In this document: piece after piece, positions 29,775 through 46,000 of the stretch
How positions within the stretch are numbered: position 1 is the first letter of the stretch
Layout: each line of letters begins with the position of its first letter
Source of the DNA: Atherix ibis
Taxonomy: Eukaryota; Arthropoda; Insecta; Diptera; Athericidae
Assembly: GCA_958298945.1 (NCBI GenBank)
Contig: OY282608.1
Span: 17,275,933 to 17,339,932 of the forward strand
Reading direction: 5' to 3'
Length of the DNA stretch: 64,000 nucleotides
Notes under the pieces: generated by a model
What the model was told of the DNA's origin: nothing
Databases searched by the model: none
The model's input: only the letters and a program-made list of their open reading frames with translations
Made by a program: the position numbers and the translations under genes

Positions 29775-30935
29775 ACCAACAAACCAACAAACTAACAAAC
29801 AAATAAACCAACAAACCAAAAAACCAACAAGCCAACAAACCAACAAACCAACAAGCCAACAAACCAACAAACCAACAAGCCAACAAACCAACAAACAAAT
29901 AAACCAACAAACCAACAAGCCAACAATCCAACAAACAAGCAAACCAACAAACCAACAAGCCAACAAACCAACAAACCAACAAGCCAACAAACCAACAAGC
30001 CAACAAACCAACAAACCAACAAGCCAACAATCCAACAAACAAACAAACCAACAAACCAACAAGCCATCAAACCAACAAACCAACAAGCCAACAAACCAAC
30101 AAACCAACAAACCAACAAACCAACAAGCCAACAAGCCAACAAACCAATAAACCAACAAGGCAACAAACCAACAAACCAACAAACCAACAAACCAACGAGC
30201 CAACAAGCCAACAAACCAACAAACAAACAAGCCAACAAACCAACAAACAAATAAACCAACAAACCAACAAATCAACAAACCAACAAACCAACAAACTAAC
30301 AAACAAATAAACCAACAAACCAAAAAACCAACAAGCCAACAAACCAACAAACCAACAAGCCAACAAACCAACAAACCAACAAGCCAACAAACCAACAAAC
30401 AAATAAACCAACAAACCAACATACCAACAAACCAACAAACTAACAAACTAACAAACAAATAAACCAACAAACCAAAAAACCAACAAGCCAACAAACCAAC
30501 AAACCAACAAACCAACAAGCCAACAAACCAACAAGCCAACAAACCAACAAACCAACAAACCCAGTAACCAAAAATCCAACAAACTAACAAACCAACAAAC
30601 CAACAAGCCAACAAACCAACAAACCAACAAAGCAACAAGCCAACAAGCCAACAAACCAGCAAACCAACAAGCCAACAAACCAACAAACCAACAAGCCAAC
30701 AAGCCAACAAACCCACAAACCAACAAACCAACAAGCCAACAAACCCACAAACCAACAAACCAACAAGCCAACAAACCAACAAACCAACAAGCCAACAAAC
30801 CAACAAACCAACAAATCAACAAACCAACAAACCAACAAACCAACAAACCAACAAACCAACAAGCCAACAAGCCAACAAACCAATAAACCAACAAACCAAC
30901 AAGCCAACAAACCAACAAACCAACAAACCAAGTAA
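29775..30935 (+). repeat. 1.16-kb segment duplicated at +6,080 (copy 1)
   Basis: The rare variants in this segment (CAAATAAA strings, AATCCAACAAACAAGC, ACATACCAAC and the CCCAGTAACC header at 30,564) recur 6,080 bases downstream, for example at 36,644. The next header shifts by one unit (30,932 to 37,020). Related strings also occur in both 2,977-bp copies, so this segment belongs to that family. Confidence 0.75.
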
Positions 30936-33559
30936 CCATAAAGCCAACAAACTAACAAACCAACAAGCCAACAAGCCAACAAACCAACAAACCAACAAAG
31001 CAACAAGCCAAGAAGCCAACAAACCAACAAACCAACAAGCCAACAAACCAACAAACCAACAAGCCACCAAACCAAGAAGCCAAAAAACCAACAAACAAAT
31101 AAACCAACAAACCAACAAACCAACAAACCAACAAGCCAACAAACCAACAAGCCAACAAACCGACAAACCAACAAGCCAACAAGCCAACAAACCAACAAAC
31201 CAACAAACCAACAAGCCAACAAACCCACAAACCAACAAACCAACAAGCCAACAAACCAACAAGCCAACAAACCAACAAACCAACAAGGCAACAAACCAAC
31301 AAACCAACAAACCGACAAACCAACGAGCCAACAAGCCAACAAACCAACAAACAAACAAGCCAACAAACCAACAAACAAATAAACCAACAAACCAAGAAAT
31401 CAACAAACCAACAAACCAACAAACTAACAAACAAATAAACCAACAAACCAAAAAACCAACAAGCCAACAAACCAACAAACCAACAAGCCAACAAACCAAC
31501 AAACCAACAAGCCAACAAACCAACAAACAAATAAACCAACAAACCAACATACCAACAAACCAACAAACTAACAAACTAACAAACAAATAAACCAACAAAC
31601 CAAAAAACCAACAAGCCAACAAACCAACAAACCAACAAACCAACAAGCCAACAAACCAACAAGCCAATAAACCATCAAACCAACAAACCCAGTAACCAAA
31701 AATCCAACAAACTAACAAACCAACAAGCCAACAAGCCAACAAACCAACAAACCAACAAAGCAACAAGCCAACAAGCCAACAAACCAACAAACCAACAAGC
31801 CAACAAACCAACAAACCAACAAGCCAACAAGCCAACAAACCAACAAACCAACAAACCAACAAGCCAACAAACCCACAAACCAACAAACCAACAAGCCAAC
31901 AAACCAACAAACCAACAAGCCAACAAACCAACAAACCAACAAATCAACAAACCAACAAACCAACAAACCAACAAACCAACAAACCAACAAGCCAACAAGC
32001 CAACAAACCAATAAACCAACAAACCAACAAGCCAACAAACCAACAAACCAACAAACCAAGTAACCATAAAGCCAACAAACTAACAAACCAACAAGCCAAC
32101 AAGCCAACAAGCCAACAAACCAACAAAGCAACAAGCCAAGAAGCCAACAAACCAACAAACCAACAAGCCAACAAACCAACAAACCAATAAGCCACCAAAC
32201 CAAGAAGCCAAAAAACCAACAAACAAATAAACCAACAAACCAACAAACCAACAAACCAACAAACCAAAAAACCAACAAACCAACAAACCAACAAGCCAAC
32301 GAGCTAAAAAACCAACAAACCAACAAGCCAACAAGCCAACAAACCAACAAACCAACAAACCAACAAGCAAACAAACCAACAAACCAACAAACCAACAAGC
32401 CAACAAACCAACAAACAAATAAACCAACAAACCAAAAAACCAACAAACCAACAAACCAACAAACCAACAAACTAACAAACCAACAAGCCAACAAGCCAAC
32501 AAACCAACAAACCAACAAACCAACAAACCAACAAACTAAGTAGCCAACAAGCCAACAAACCAACAAACCAACAAGCCAACAAACCAACAAACTAACAAAC
32601 CAACAAGCCAACAAACCAACAAACCAACAAGCCAACAAGCCAACAAACCAACAAACCAACAAACCAACAAACCAACAAACCAACAAACCAACAAACCAAC
32701 AAACCAACAAACCAACAAGCCAACAAACCAACAAACCAACAAACCAACAAGCCAACAAGCCAACAAACCAACAAACCAACAAGCCAACAAACCAACAAAC
32801 CAACAAACCAACAAGCCAACCAACCAACAAGCCAACAAACCAACAAACCAACAAACCAACAAACCAACAAGCCAACAAGCCAACAAACCAACAAACCAAC
32901 AAGCCCACAAACCAACAAACCAACAAGCCAACATGCCAACAAACCAACAAACCAACAAACCAACAAACCAACAAACCAACAAACCAACAAACCAACAAAC
33001 CAAAAAACCAACAAACCAAAAATCCAACAAACCAACAAACCACCAAACGAACAAACCAACAAACCAACAAACCAACAAACCAACAAACCAACAAACCAAC
33101 AAACCAACAAACCAACAAACCAACAAACCAACAAACCAACAAACCAAAAAACCAACAAACCAACAAGCCAACAAGCCAACAAACCAACAAACTAACAAAC
33201 CAACAAGCCAGCAAACCAACAAACCAACAAGCCAACAAGCCAACAAAACAACAAACCAACAAACCAAAAAACCAACAAACCAACAAACCATCAAACGAAC
33301 AAAGCAACAAGCCAACAAGCCAACAAACCAACAAACCAACAAGCCAACAAACCAACAAACCAACAAGCCAACAATCCAACAAACAAACAAACCAACAAAC
33401 CAACAAGCCACCAAACCAACAAACCAACAAGCCAACAAACCAACAAACCAACAAACCAACAAACCAACAAACCAACAAGCCAACAAGCTAACAAACCAAC
33501 AAACCAACAAGCCAACAAACCAACAAACCAACAAACCAACAAACCAACAAACCAACAAA

Positions 33560-35430
33560 CCAACAACCATCAAACCAACAAGCCAACAAGCCAACAAACC
33601 AACAAACTAACAAACCAACAAGCCAACAAACCAAACAAACCAACAAGCCAACAAGCCAACAAATCAACAAACCAACAAACCAAAAAACCAACAAACCAAC
33701 AAACCATCAAACGAACAAAGCAACAAGCCAACAAGCCAACAAGCCAACAAACCAACAAACCAACAAACCAACAAACCAACAAGCCAACAAACCAACAAAC
33801 CAACAAGCCAACAATCCAACAAACCAACAAACCAACAAACCAACAAGCCAACAAACCAACCCACCAACAAGCCAACAAACCAACAAACCAACAAACCAAC
33901 AAACCAACAAGCCAACAAGCCAACAAACCAACAAACCAACAAGCCAACAAACCAACAAACCAACAAACCAACAAACCAACAAACCAACAAACCAACAAAC
34001 CAACAAAGCAACAAACCAACGACCCAACAAGCCAACAAACCAACAAACCAACAAGCCAACAAACGAACAAACAAATAAACCAACAAACCAACATACCAAC
34101 AAACCAACAAACCAACAAACTAACAAACAAATAAACCAACAAACCAAAAAACCAACAAGCCAACAAACCAACAAACCAACAAACCAACAAGCCAACAAAC
34201 CAACAAGCCAACAAACCAACAAACCAACAAACCAAGTAACCAAAAAGCCAACAAAGTAACAAACCAACAAGCCAACAAGCCAACAAACCAACAAACCAAC
34301 AAAGCAACAAGCCAACAAGCCAACAAACCAACAAGCCAACAAACCGACAAACCAACAAGCCAACAAGCCAACAAACCAACAAACCAACAAACCAACAAGC
34401 CAACAAACCCACAAACCAACAAACCAACAAGCCAACAAACCAACAAACCAACAAACCAACAAACCAACAAACCAACAAACCAACAAGCCAACAAGCCAAC
34501 AAACCAACAAACCAACAAACCAACAAGCCAACAAACCAACAAACCAATAAACCAAGTAACCAAAAAGCCAACAAACTAACAAACCAACAAGCCCACAAGC
34601 CAACAAACCAACAAACCAACAAAGCAACAAACCAAGAAGCCAACAAACCAACAAACCAACAAGCCAACAAACCAACAAACCAACAAACCAACAAGCCACC
34701 AAACCAAGAAGCCAAAAAACCAACAAACAAATAAACCAACAAACCAACAAACCAACAAACCAACAAACCAACAAACCAAAAAACCAACAAACCAACAAAC
34801 CAACAAGCCAACAAGCTAACAAACCAACAAACCAACAAGCCAAGAAGCCAACAAGCCAACAAACCAACAAACCAACAAGCAAACAAACCAAAAAACCAAC
34901 AAACCAACAAGCCAACAAACCAACAAACGAATAAACCAACAAACCAAAAAACCAACAAACCAACAAACCAACAAACCAACAAACCAACAAACCAACAAAC
35001 CAACAAGCCAACAAGCCAACAAACCAACAAACCAACAAACTAAGTAACAAACAAGCCTACAAACCAATAAACCAACAAGCCAACAAACCAACAAACTAAC
35101 AAACCAACAAGCCAACAAACCAACAAACCAACAAGCCAACAAGCCAACAAGCCAACAAACCAACAAGCCAACAAACCAACAAACCAACAAGCAAACAAAC
35201 CAACAAACCAACAAACCAACAAGCCAACAAGCCAACAAACCAACAAACCAACAAACCAACAAACCAACAAACAAACAAACCAACAAGCCAACCAACCAAC
35301 AAGCCAACAAACCAACAAACCAACAAACCAACAAACCAACAAGCCAACAAGCCAACAAACCAACAAACCAACAAGCCAACAAACCAACAAACCAACAAAC
35401 AAACATGCCAACAAACCAACAAATCAACAA
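33560..35430 (+). repeat. Diverged duplicate, copy 1 (partner 40.6-42.17 kb)
   Basis: Headers at 34236 and 34556 match 41258 and 41594 (+7,022 and +7,038). AAACATGCC at 35,401 matches 42,143 (+6,742), so about 300 bases are missing from one copy. Both copies start near the CAACAACCATC slip (33,561 and 40,600). Confidence 0.68.
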
Positions 35431-35854
35431 ATCAACAAACCAACAAACCAAGAAACCAACAAACCAACAAACCAACAAACCAAAAAACCAACAAACCAAC
35501 AAACCACCAAACGAATAAACCAACAACCCAACAAACCAACAAACCAACAAACCAACAAACCAACAAACCAACAAACCAACAAGCCAACAAACCAACAAAC
35601 CAACAAGCCAACAAACCAACAAACCAACAAACCAACAAACCAACAAACCAACAAACCAACAAGCCAACAAGCCAACAAACCAACAAACCAACAAACCAAC
35701 AAGCCAACAAACCAACAAACCAACAAACCAAGTAACCAAAAAGCCAACAAACTAACAAACCAACAAGCCAACAAGCCAACAAACCCACAAACCAACAAAG
35801 CAACAAGCCAACAAACCAACAAACCAACAAACCAACAAACCAACAAACCAACAA

Positions 35855-37020
35855 ACCAACAAACCAACAAACTAACAAACAAATAAACCAACAAACCAAA
35901 AAACCAACAAGCCAACAAACCAACAAACCAACAAGCCAACAAACCAACAAACCAACAAGCCAACAAACCAACAAACAAATAAACCAACAAACCAACAAGC
36001 CAACAATCCAACAAACAAGCAAACCAACAAACCAACAAGCCAACAAACCAACAAACCAACAAGCCAACAAACCAACAAGCCAACAAACCAACAAACCAAC
36101 AAGCCAACAATCCAACAAACAAACAAACCAACAAACCAACAAGCCATCAAACCAACAAACCAACAAGCCAACAAACCAACAAACCAACAAACCAACAAAC
36201 CAACAAGCCAACAAGCCAACAAACCAACAAACCAACAAGCCAACAAACCAACAAACCAACAAACCAACAAACCAACAAGCCAACAAGCCAACAAACCAAC
36301 AAACAAACAAGCCAACAAACCAACAAACAAATAAACCAACAAACCAACAAATCAACAAACCAACAAACCAACAAACTAACAAACAAATAAACCAACAAAC
36401 CAAAAAACCAACAAGCCAACAAACCAACAAACCAACAAGCCAACAAACCAACAAACCAACAAGCCAACAAACCAACAAACAAATAAACCAACAAACCAAC
36501 ATACCAACAAACCAACAAACCAACAAACTAACAAACAAATAAACCAACAAACCAAAAAACCAACAAGCCAACAAACCAACAAACCAACAAACCAACAAGC
36601 CAACAAACCAACAAGCCAACAAACCAACAAACCAACAAACCCAGTAACCAAAAAGCCAACAAACTAACAAACCAACAAGCCAACAAGCCAACAAACCAAC
36701 AAACCAACAAAGCAACAAGCCAACAAGCCAACAAACCAACAAACCAACAAGCCAACAAACCAACAAACCAACAAGCCAACAAGCCAACAAACCAACAAAC
36801 CAACAAACCAACAAGCCAACAAACCCACAAACCAACAAACCAACAAGCCAACAAACCAACAAACCAACAAGCCAACAAACCAACAAACCAACAAACCAAC
36901 AAACCAACAAACCAACAAACCAACAAACCAACAAACCAACAAACCAACAAGCCAACAAGCCAACAAACCAACAAACCAACAAACCAACAAGCCAACAAAC
37001 CAACAAACCAACAAACCAAG
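35855..37020 (+). repeat. 1.16-kb segment, copy 2 (partner 29,775-30,935)
   Basis: It matches 29,775-30,935 at +6,080 to +6,088. It ends at the GTAACCATAAAG header at 37,020, the last of the eight such headers in the window (23306, 23658, 25506, 26635, 28483, 30932, 32060 and 37020). Confidence 0.74.
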
Positions 37021-40000
37021 TAACCATAAAGCCAACAAACTAACAAACCAACAAGCCAACAAGCCAACAAACCAACAAACCAACAAAGCAACAAGCCAAG
37101 AAGCCAACAAACCAACAAACCAACAAGCCAACAAACCAACAAACCAACAAGCCACCAAACCAAGAAGCCAAAAAACCAACAAACAAATAAACCAACAAAC
37201 CAACAAACCAACAAACCAACAAACCAAAAAACCAACAAACCAACAAACCAACAAGCCAACAAGCTAAAAAACCAACAAACCAACAAGCCAACAAGCCAAC
37301 AAACCAACAAACCAACAAGCAAACAAACCAACAAACCAACAAACCAACAAGCCAACAAACCAACAAACAAATAAACCAACAAACCAAAAAACCAACAAAC
37401 CAACAAACCAACAAACCAACAAACCAACAAACTAACAAACCAACAAGCCAACAAGCCAACAAACCAACAAACCAACAAACTAAGTAGCCAACAAGCCAAC
37501 AAACCAACAAACCAACAAGCCAACAAACCAACAAACTAACAAACCAACAAGCCAACAAACCAACAAACCAACAAGCCAACAAGCCAACAAACCAACAAAC
37601 CAACAAACCAACAAACCAACAAACCAACAAACCAACAAACCAATAAGCCAACAAACCAACAAACCAACAAACCAACAAGCCAACAAGCCAACAAACCATC
37701 AAACCAACAAGCCAACAAACCAACAAACCAACAAACCAACAAGCCAACCAACCAACAAGCCAACAAACCAACAAACCAACAAACCAACAAACCAACAAAC
37801 CAACAAGCCAACAAGCCAACAAACCAACAAACCAACAAGCCCACAAACCAACAAACCAACAAGCCAACATGCCAACAAACCAACAAATCAACAAATCAAC
37901 AAACCAACAAACCAAGAAACCAACAAACCAACAAACCAACAATCCAAAAATTCAACAAACCAACAAACCACCAAACGAACAAACCAACAAACCAACAAAC
38001 CAACAAACCAACAAACCAACAAACCAACAAACCAACAAACCAACAAACCAAAAAACCAACAAACCAACAAGCCAACAAGCCAACAAACCAACAAACTAAC
38101 AAACCAACAAGCCAACAAACCAACAAACCAACAAGCCAACAAGCCAACAAACCAACAAACCAACAAACCAAAAAACCAACAAACCAACAAACCATCAAAC
38201 GAACAAACCAACAAGCCAACAAGCCAACAAACCAACAAACCAACAAGCCAACAAACCAACAAACCAACAACCCAACAATCCAACAAACAAACAAACCAAC
38301 AAACCAACAAGCCACCAAACCAACAAACCAACAAGCCAACAAACCAACAAACCAACAAACCAACAAACCAACAATCCAACAAGCCAACAAACCAACAAAC
38401 CAACAAGCCAACAAACCAACAAACCAACAAACCAACAAACCAACAAACCAACAAACCAACAAACCAACAACCATCAAACCAAAAAACCAACAAACCAACA
38501 AGCCAACAAGCCAACAAACCAACAAACTAACAAACCAACAAGCCAACAAACCAACAAACCAAAAAGCCAACAAGCCAACAAATCAACAAACCAACAAACC
38601 AAAGAACCAACAAACCAACAAACCATCAAACGAACAAAGCAACAAGCCAACAAGCCAACAAACCAACAAACCAACAAGCCAACAAACCAACAAACCAACA
38701 AGCCAACAATCCAACAAACCAACAAACCAACAAACCAACAAGCCAACAAACCAACCAACCAACAAGCCAACAAACCAACAAACCAACAAACCAACAAACC
38801 AACAAGCCAACAAGCCAACAAACCAACAAACCAACAAGCCAACAAACCAACAAACCAACAAACCAACAAACCAACAAACCAACAAACTAACAAAGCAACA
38901 AACCAACGACCCAACAAGCCAACAAACCAACAAACCAACAAGCCAACAAACCAACAAACAAATAAACCAACAAACCAACATACCAACAAACCAACAAACC
39001 AACAAACTAACAAACAAATAAACCAACAAACCAAAAAACCAACAAGCCAACAAACCAACAAACCAACAAACCAACTAGCCAACAAACCAACAAGCCAACA
39101 AACCAACAAACCAACAAACCAAGTAACCAAAAAGCCAACAAACTAACAAACCAACAAGCCAACAAGCCAACAAACCAACAAACCAACAAAGCAACAAGCC
39201 AACAAGCCAACAAACCAACAAACCAACAAGCCAACAAACCACCAAACCAACAAGCCAACAAGCCAAAAAACCAACAAACCAACAAACCAACAAGCTAACA
39301 AACCCACAAACCAACAAACCAACAAGCCAACAAACCAACAAACCAACAAGCCAACAAACCAACAAACCAACAAACCAACAAACCAACAAACCAACAAACC
39401 AACAAGCCAACATGCCAACAAACCAACAAACCAACAAACCAACAAGCCAACAAACCAACAAACCAACAAACCAAGTAACCAAAAAGCCAACAAACTAACA
39501 AACCAACAAGCCAACAAGCCAACAAACCAACAAACCAACAAAGCAACAAGCCAAGAAGCCAACAAACCAACAAACCAACAAGCCAACAAACTAACAAACC
39601 AACAAACCAACAAGCCACCAAACCAAGAAGCCAAAAAACCAACAAACAAATAAACCAACAAACCAACAAACCAACAAACCAACAAACCAACAAACCAACA
39701 AACCAACAAACCAAAAAACCAACAAACCAACAAACCAACAAGCCAACAAGCTAACAAACCAACAAACCAACAAGCCAACAAGCCAACAAACCAACAAACC
39801 AACAAGCAAACAAACCAACAAACCAACAAACCAACAAGCCAACAAACCAACAAACAAATAAACCAACAAACCAAAAAACCAACAAACCAACAAACCAACA
39901 AACCAACAAACCAACAAACCAACAAGCCAACAAGCCAACAAACCAACAAACCAACAAACTAAGTAACCAACAAGCCAACAAACCAACAAACCAACAAGCC

Positions 40001-43000
40001 AACAAACCAACAAACTAACAAACCAACAAGCCAACAAACCAACAAACCAACATACCAACAAGCCAACAAGCCAACAAACCAACAAACTAACAAACCAACA
40101 AGCCAACAAACCAACAAACCAACAAGCCAACAAGCCAACAAACCAACAAACCAACAAACCAAAAAACCAACAAACCAACAAACCAACAAACCAAAAAACC
40201 AACAAACCAACAAGCCAACAAGCCAACAAACCAACAAACTAACAAACCAACAAGCCAACAAACCAACAAACCAACAAGCCAACAAGCCAACAAACCAACA
40301 AACCAACAAACCAAAAAACCAACAAACCAACAAACCATCAAACGAACAAAGCAACAAGCCAACAAGCCAACAAACCAACAAACCAACAAGCCAACAAACC
40401 AACAAACCAACAAGCCAACATTCCAACAAACAAACAAACCAACAAACCAACAAGCCACCAAACCAACAAACCAACAAGCCAACAAACCAACAAACCAACA
40501 AACCAACAAATCAACAATCCAACAAGCCAACAAACCAACAAACCAACAAGCCAACAAACCAACAAACCAACAAACCAACAAACCAACAAACCAACAAACC
40601 AACAACCATCAAACCAAAAAACCAACAAACCAACAAGCCAACAAGCCAACAAACCAACAAACTAACAAACCAACAAGCCAACAAACCAACAAACCAAAAA
40701 GCCAACAAGCCAACAAATCAACAAACCAACAAACCAAAAAACCAACAAACCAACAAACCATCAAACGAACAAAGCAACAAGCCAACAAGCCAACAAACCA
40801 ACAAACCAACAAGCCAACAAACCAACAAACCAACAAGCCAACAATCCAACAAACCAACAAACCAACAAACCAACAAGCCAACAAACCAACCAACCAACAA
40901 GCCAACAAACCAACAAACCAACAAACCAACAAACCAACAAGCCAACAAGCCAACAAACCAACAAAACAACAAGCCAACAAACCAACAAACCAACAAACCA
41001 ACAAACCAACAAACCAACAAACCAACAAAGCAACAAACCAACGACCCAACAAGCCAACAAACCAACAAACCAACAAGCCAACAAACCAACAAACAAATAA
41101 ACCAACAAACCATCATACCAACAAACCAACAAACCAACAAACTAACAAACAAATAAACCAACAAACCAAAAAACCAACAAGCCAACAAACCAACAAACCA
41201 ACAAACCAACAAGCCAACAAACCAACAAGCCAACAAACCAACAAACCAACAAACCAAGTAACCAAAAAGCCAACAAAGTAACAAACCAACAAGCCAACAA
41301 GCCAACAAACCAACAAACCAACAAAGCAACAAGCCAACAAGCCAACAAACCAACAAACCAATAAGCCAACAAACCGACAAACCAACAAGCCAACAAGCCA
41401 ACAAACCAACAAACCAACAAACCAACAAGCCAACAAACCCACAAACCAACAAACCAACAAGCCAACAAACCAACAAACCAACAAACCAACAAACCAACAA
41501 ACCAACAAACCAACAAACCAACAAGCCAACAAGCCAACAAACCAACAAACCAACAAACCAACAAGCCAACAAACCAACAAACCAATAAACCAAGTAACCA
41601 AAAAGCCAACAAACTAACAAACCAACAAGCCAACAAGCCAACAAACCAACAAACCAACAAAGCAACAAACCAAGAAGCCAACAAACCAACAAACCAACAA
41701 GCCAACAAACCAACAAACCAACAAACCAACAAGCCACCAAACCAAGAAGCCAAAAAACCAACAAACAAATAAACCAACAAACCAACAAACCAACAAACCA
41801 ACAAACCAACAAACCAAAAAACCAACAAACCAACAAACCAACAAGCCAACAAGCTAACAAACCAACAAACCAACAAGCCAACAAGCCAACAAGCCAACAA
41901 ACCAACAAGCCAACAAACCAACAAACCAACAAGCAAACAAACCAACAAACCAACAAACCAACAAGCCAACAAGCCAACAAACCAACAAACCAACAAGCCA
42001 ACAAACCAACAAACAAACAAACCAACAAGCCAACCAACCAACAAGCCAACAAACCAACAAACCAACAAACCAACAAACCAACAAGCCAACAAGCCAACAA
42101 ACCAACAAACCAACAAGCCAACAAACCAACAAACCAACAAACAAACATGCCAACAAACCAACAAATCAACAAATCAACAAACCAACAAACCAAGAAACCA
42201 CCAAACCAACAAACCAACAAACCAAAAAACCAACAAACCAACAAACCACCAAACGAATAAACCAACAACCCAACAAACCAACAAACCAACAAACCAACAA
42301 ACCAACAAACCAACAAACCAACAAACCAAAAAACCAACAAGCCAACAAGCCAACAAACCAACAAACTAACAAACCAACAAGCCAACAAGCCAACAAACCA
42401 ACAAGCGAACAAGCCAACAAACCAACAAACCAAAAAACCAACAAACCAACAAACCATCAAACGAACAAAGCAACAAGCCAACAAGCCAACAAACCAACAA
42501 ACCAACAAACCAACAAGCCAACAATCCAACAAACAAACAAACCAACAAACCAACAAGCCACCAAACCAACAAACCAACAAGCCAACAAACCAACAAACCA
42601 ACAAACCAACAAACCAACAAGCCAACAAGCCAACAAACCAACAAACCAACAAACCAACAAACCAACAAACCAACAAACCAACAAACCAACGAGCCAACAA
42701 GCCAACAAACCAACAAACAAACAAGCCAACAAACCAACAAACAAATAAACCAACAAGCCAACAAATCAACAAACCAACAAACCAACAAACTAACAAACAA
42801 ATAAACCAACAAACCAAAAAACCAACAAGCCAACAAACCAACAAATCAACAAGCCAACAAACCAACAAACCAACAAGCCAACAAACCAACAAACAAATAA
42901 ACCAACAAACTAACATACCAACAAACCAACAAACTAACAAACAAATAAACCAACAAACCCAAAAACCAACAAGCCAACAAACCAACAAACCAACAAACCA

Positions 43001-46000
43001 ACAAGCCAACAAACCAACAAGCCAACAAACCAACAAACCAACAAACCAAGTAACCAAAAAGCCAACAAACTAACAAACCAACAAGCCAACAAGCCAACAA
43101 ACCAACAAACCAACAAAGCAAAGCCAACAAGCCAACAAACCAACAAACCAACAAGCCAACAAACCAACAAACCAACAAGCCAACAAGCCAAAAAACCAAC
43201 AAACCAACAAACCAACAAGCTAACAAACCCACAAACCAACAAACCAACAAGCCAACAAACCAACAAACCAACAAGCCAACAAACCAACAAACCAACAAAC
43301 CAACAAACCAACAAACCAACAAACCAACAAGCCAACATGCCAACAAACCAACAAACCAACAAACCAACAAGCCAACAAACCAACAAACCAACAAACCAAG
43401 TAACCAAAAAGCCAACAAACTAACAAACCAACAAGCCAACAAGCCAACAAACCAACAAACCAACAAAGCAACAAGCCAAGAAGCCAACAAACCAACAAAC
43501 CAACAAGCCAACAAACTAACAAACCAACAAACCAACAAGCCACCAAACCAAGAAGCCAAAAAACCAACAAACAAATAAACCAACAAACCAACAAACCAAC
43601 AAACCAACAAACCAACAAACCAACAAACCAAAAAACCAACAAACCAACAAACCAACAAGCCAACAAGCTAACAAACCAACAAACCAACAAGCCAACAAGC
43701 CAACAAACCAACAAACCAACAAGCAAACAAACCAACAAACCAACAAACCAACAAGCCAACAAACCAACAAACAAATAAACCAACAAACCAAAAAACCAAC
43801 AAACCAACAAACCAACAAACCAACAAACCAACAAACCAACAAGCCAACAAGCCAACAAACCAACAAACCAACAAACTAAGTAACCAACAAGCCAACAAAC
43901 CAACAAACCAACAAGCCAACAAACCAACAAACTAACAAACCAACAAGCCAACAAACCAACAAACCAACAAGCCAACAAGCCAACAAACCAACAAACCAAC
44001 AAACCAAAAAAACCAACAAACCAACAAACCATCAAACGAAGAACGCAAAAAACCAACAAACCAACAAACCACCAAACGAACAAACCAACAAACCAACAAA
44101 CCAACAAACCAACAAACCAAGAAACCAACAAACCAACAAACCAACAAACCAAAAAACCAACAAACAAACAAGCCAACAAGCCAACAAACCAACAAACTAA
44201 CAAACCAACAAGCCAACAAACCAACAAACCAACAAGCCAACAAGCCAACAAACCAACAAACCAACAAACCAAAAAACCAACAAACCAACAAACCATCAAA
44301 CGAACAAAGCAACAAGCCAACAAGCCAACAAACCAACAAACCAACAAGCCAACAAACCAACAAACCAACAAGCCAACAATCCAACAAACAAACAAACCAA
44401 CAAACCAACAAGCCACCAAACCAACAAACCAACAAGCCAACAAACCAACAAACCAACAAACCAACAAACCAACAAGCCAACAAGCCAACAAACCAACAAA
44501 CCAACAAGCCAACAAACCAACAAACCAACAAACCAACAAACCAACAAACCAACAAACCAACAAACCAACAAACCAACAAACCAACAAACCAACAAACCAA
44601 CAAACCAACGAGCCAACAAGCCAACAAACCAACAAACAAACAAGCCAACAAACCAACAAACAAATAAACCAACAAACCAACAAATCAACAAACCAACAAA
44701 CCAACAAACTAACAAACAAATTAACCAACAAACCAAAAAACCAACAAGCCAACAAACCAACAAACCAACAAACCAACAAGCCAACAAACCAACAAGCCAA
44801 CAAACCAACAAACCAACAAACCAAGTAACCAAAAAGCCAACAAACTAACAAACCAACAAGCCAACAAGCCAATAAACCAACAAACCAATAAAGCAACAAG
44901 CCAACAAGCCAACAAACCAACAAGCCAACAAACCAAAAAACCAACAAGCCAACAAGCCAACAAACCAACAACCCTACAAACCAACAAACCAACAAGCCAA
45001 AAAACCAACAAACCAACAAGCCAACAAGCCAACAAACCAACAAACCAACAAGCCAACAAACCAACAAACCAACAAACCAACAAACCAACAAACCAACAAA
45101 CCAACAAACCAACAAGCCAACAGGCCAATAAACCAACAAACCAACAAACCAACAAACCAACAAACCAAGTAACCAAAAAGCCAACAAACTAACAAACCAA
45201 CAAGCCAACAAGCCAACAAACCAACAAACCAACAAAGCAACAAGCCAACAAGCCAACAAACCAATAAACCAACAAACCAACAAACCAACAAACCAACAAG
45301 CCAATAAACCAACAAACAAATAAACCAACAAACCAACAAACCAACAAACCAACAAACCAACAAACCAACAAACCAACAAACCAAAAAACCCAAAAACCAA
45401 CAAACCAACAAGCCAACAAGCCAACAAACCAACAAACCAACAAGCCAACAAGCCAACAAACCAACAAAACAACAAGCAAACAAACCAACAAACCAACAAA
45501 CCAACAACCCAACAAACCAACAAACAAATAAACCAACAAACCAAAAAACCAACAAACCAACAAACCAACAAACTAACAAACCAACAAACCAACAAACCAA
45601 CAAGCCAACAAGCCAACAAACCAACAAACCAACAAACTAACAAACTAACTAACCGACAAGCCAACAAACCAAAAAACCAACAAGCCAACAAACCAACAAA
45701 TTACCAAACCAACAAGCCAACAAACCAACATACCAACAAGCCAACAAGCCAACAAAACAACAAACAAACAAGCCAACAAACCAACAAACATACAAACCAA
45801 CAAGCCAACAAACCAACAAACCAACAAGCCAACAAGCCAACAAGCCAACAAACCAACAAGCCAACAAACCAACAAACCAAAAAACCAACAAGCCAACAAG
45901 CCAACAAACCAACAAACTAACAAACCAACAAACGAACTAACCAACAAACCAACAGGACAACAAGCCAACAAACCAACAAACCAACAAACCAACAAACCAA

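Larger units (their letters stand above)
29612..35850 (+). repeat. Block 6: older interleaved copies
   Basis: This block resembles several others without a perfect partner. Part of it (29.78-30.93 kb) matches 35.86-37.02 kb, and 33.6-35.4 kb matches 40.6-42.1 kb. It carries GTAACCATAAAG headers at 30932 and 32060, CATCAAACGAAC at 33289 and 33705, and two compensating register slips: a 1-base loss near 33,567 and a 1-base gain near 33,630. Confidence 0.7.
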
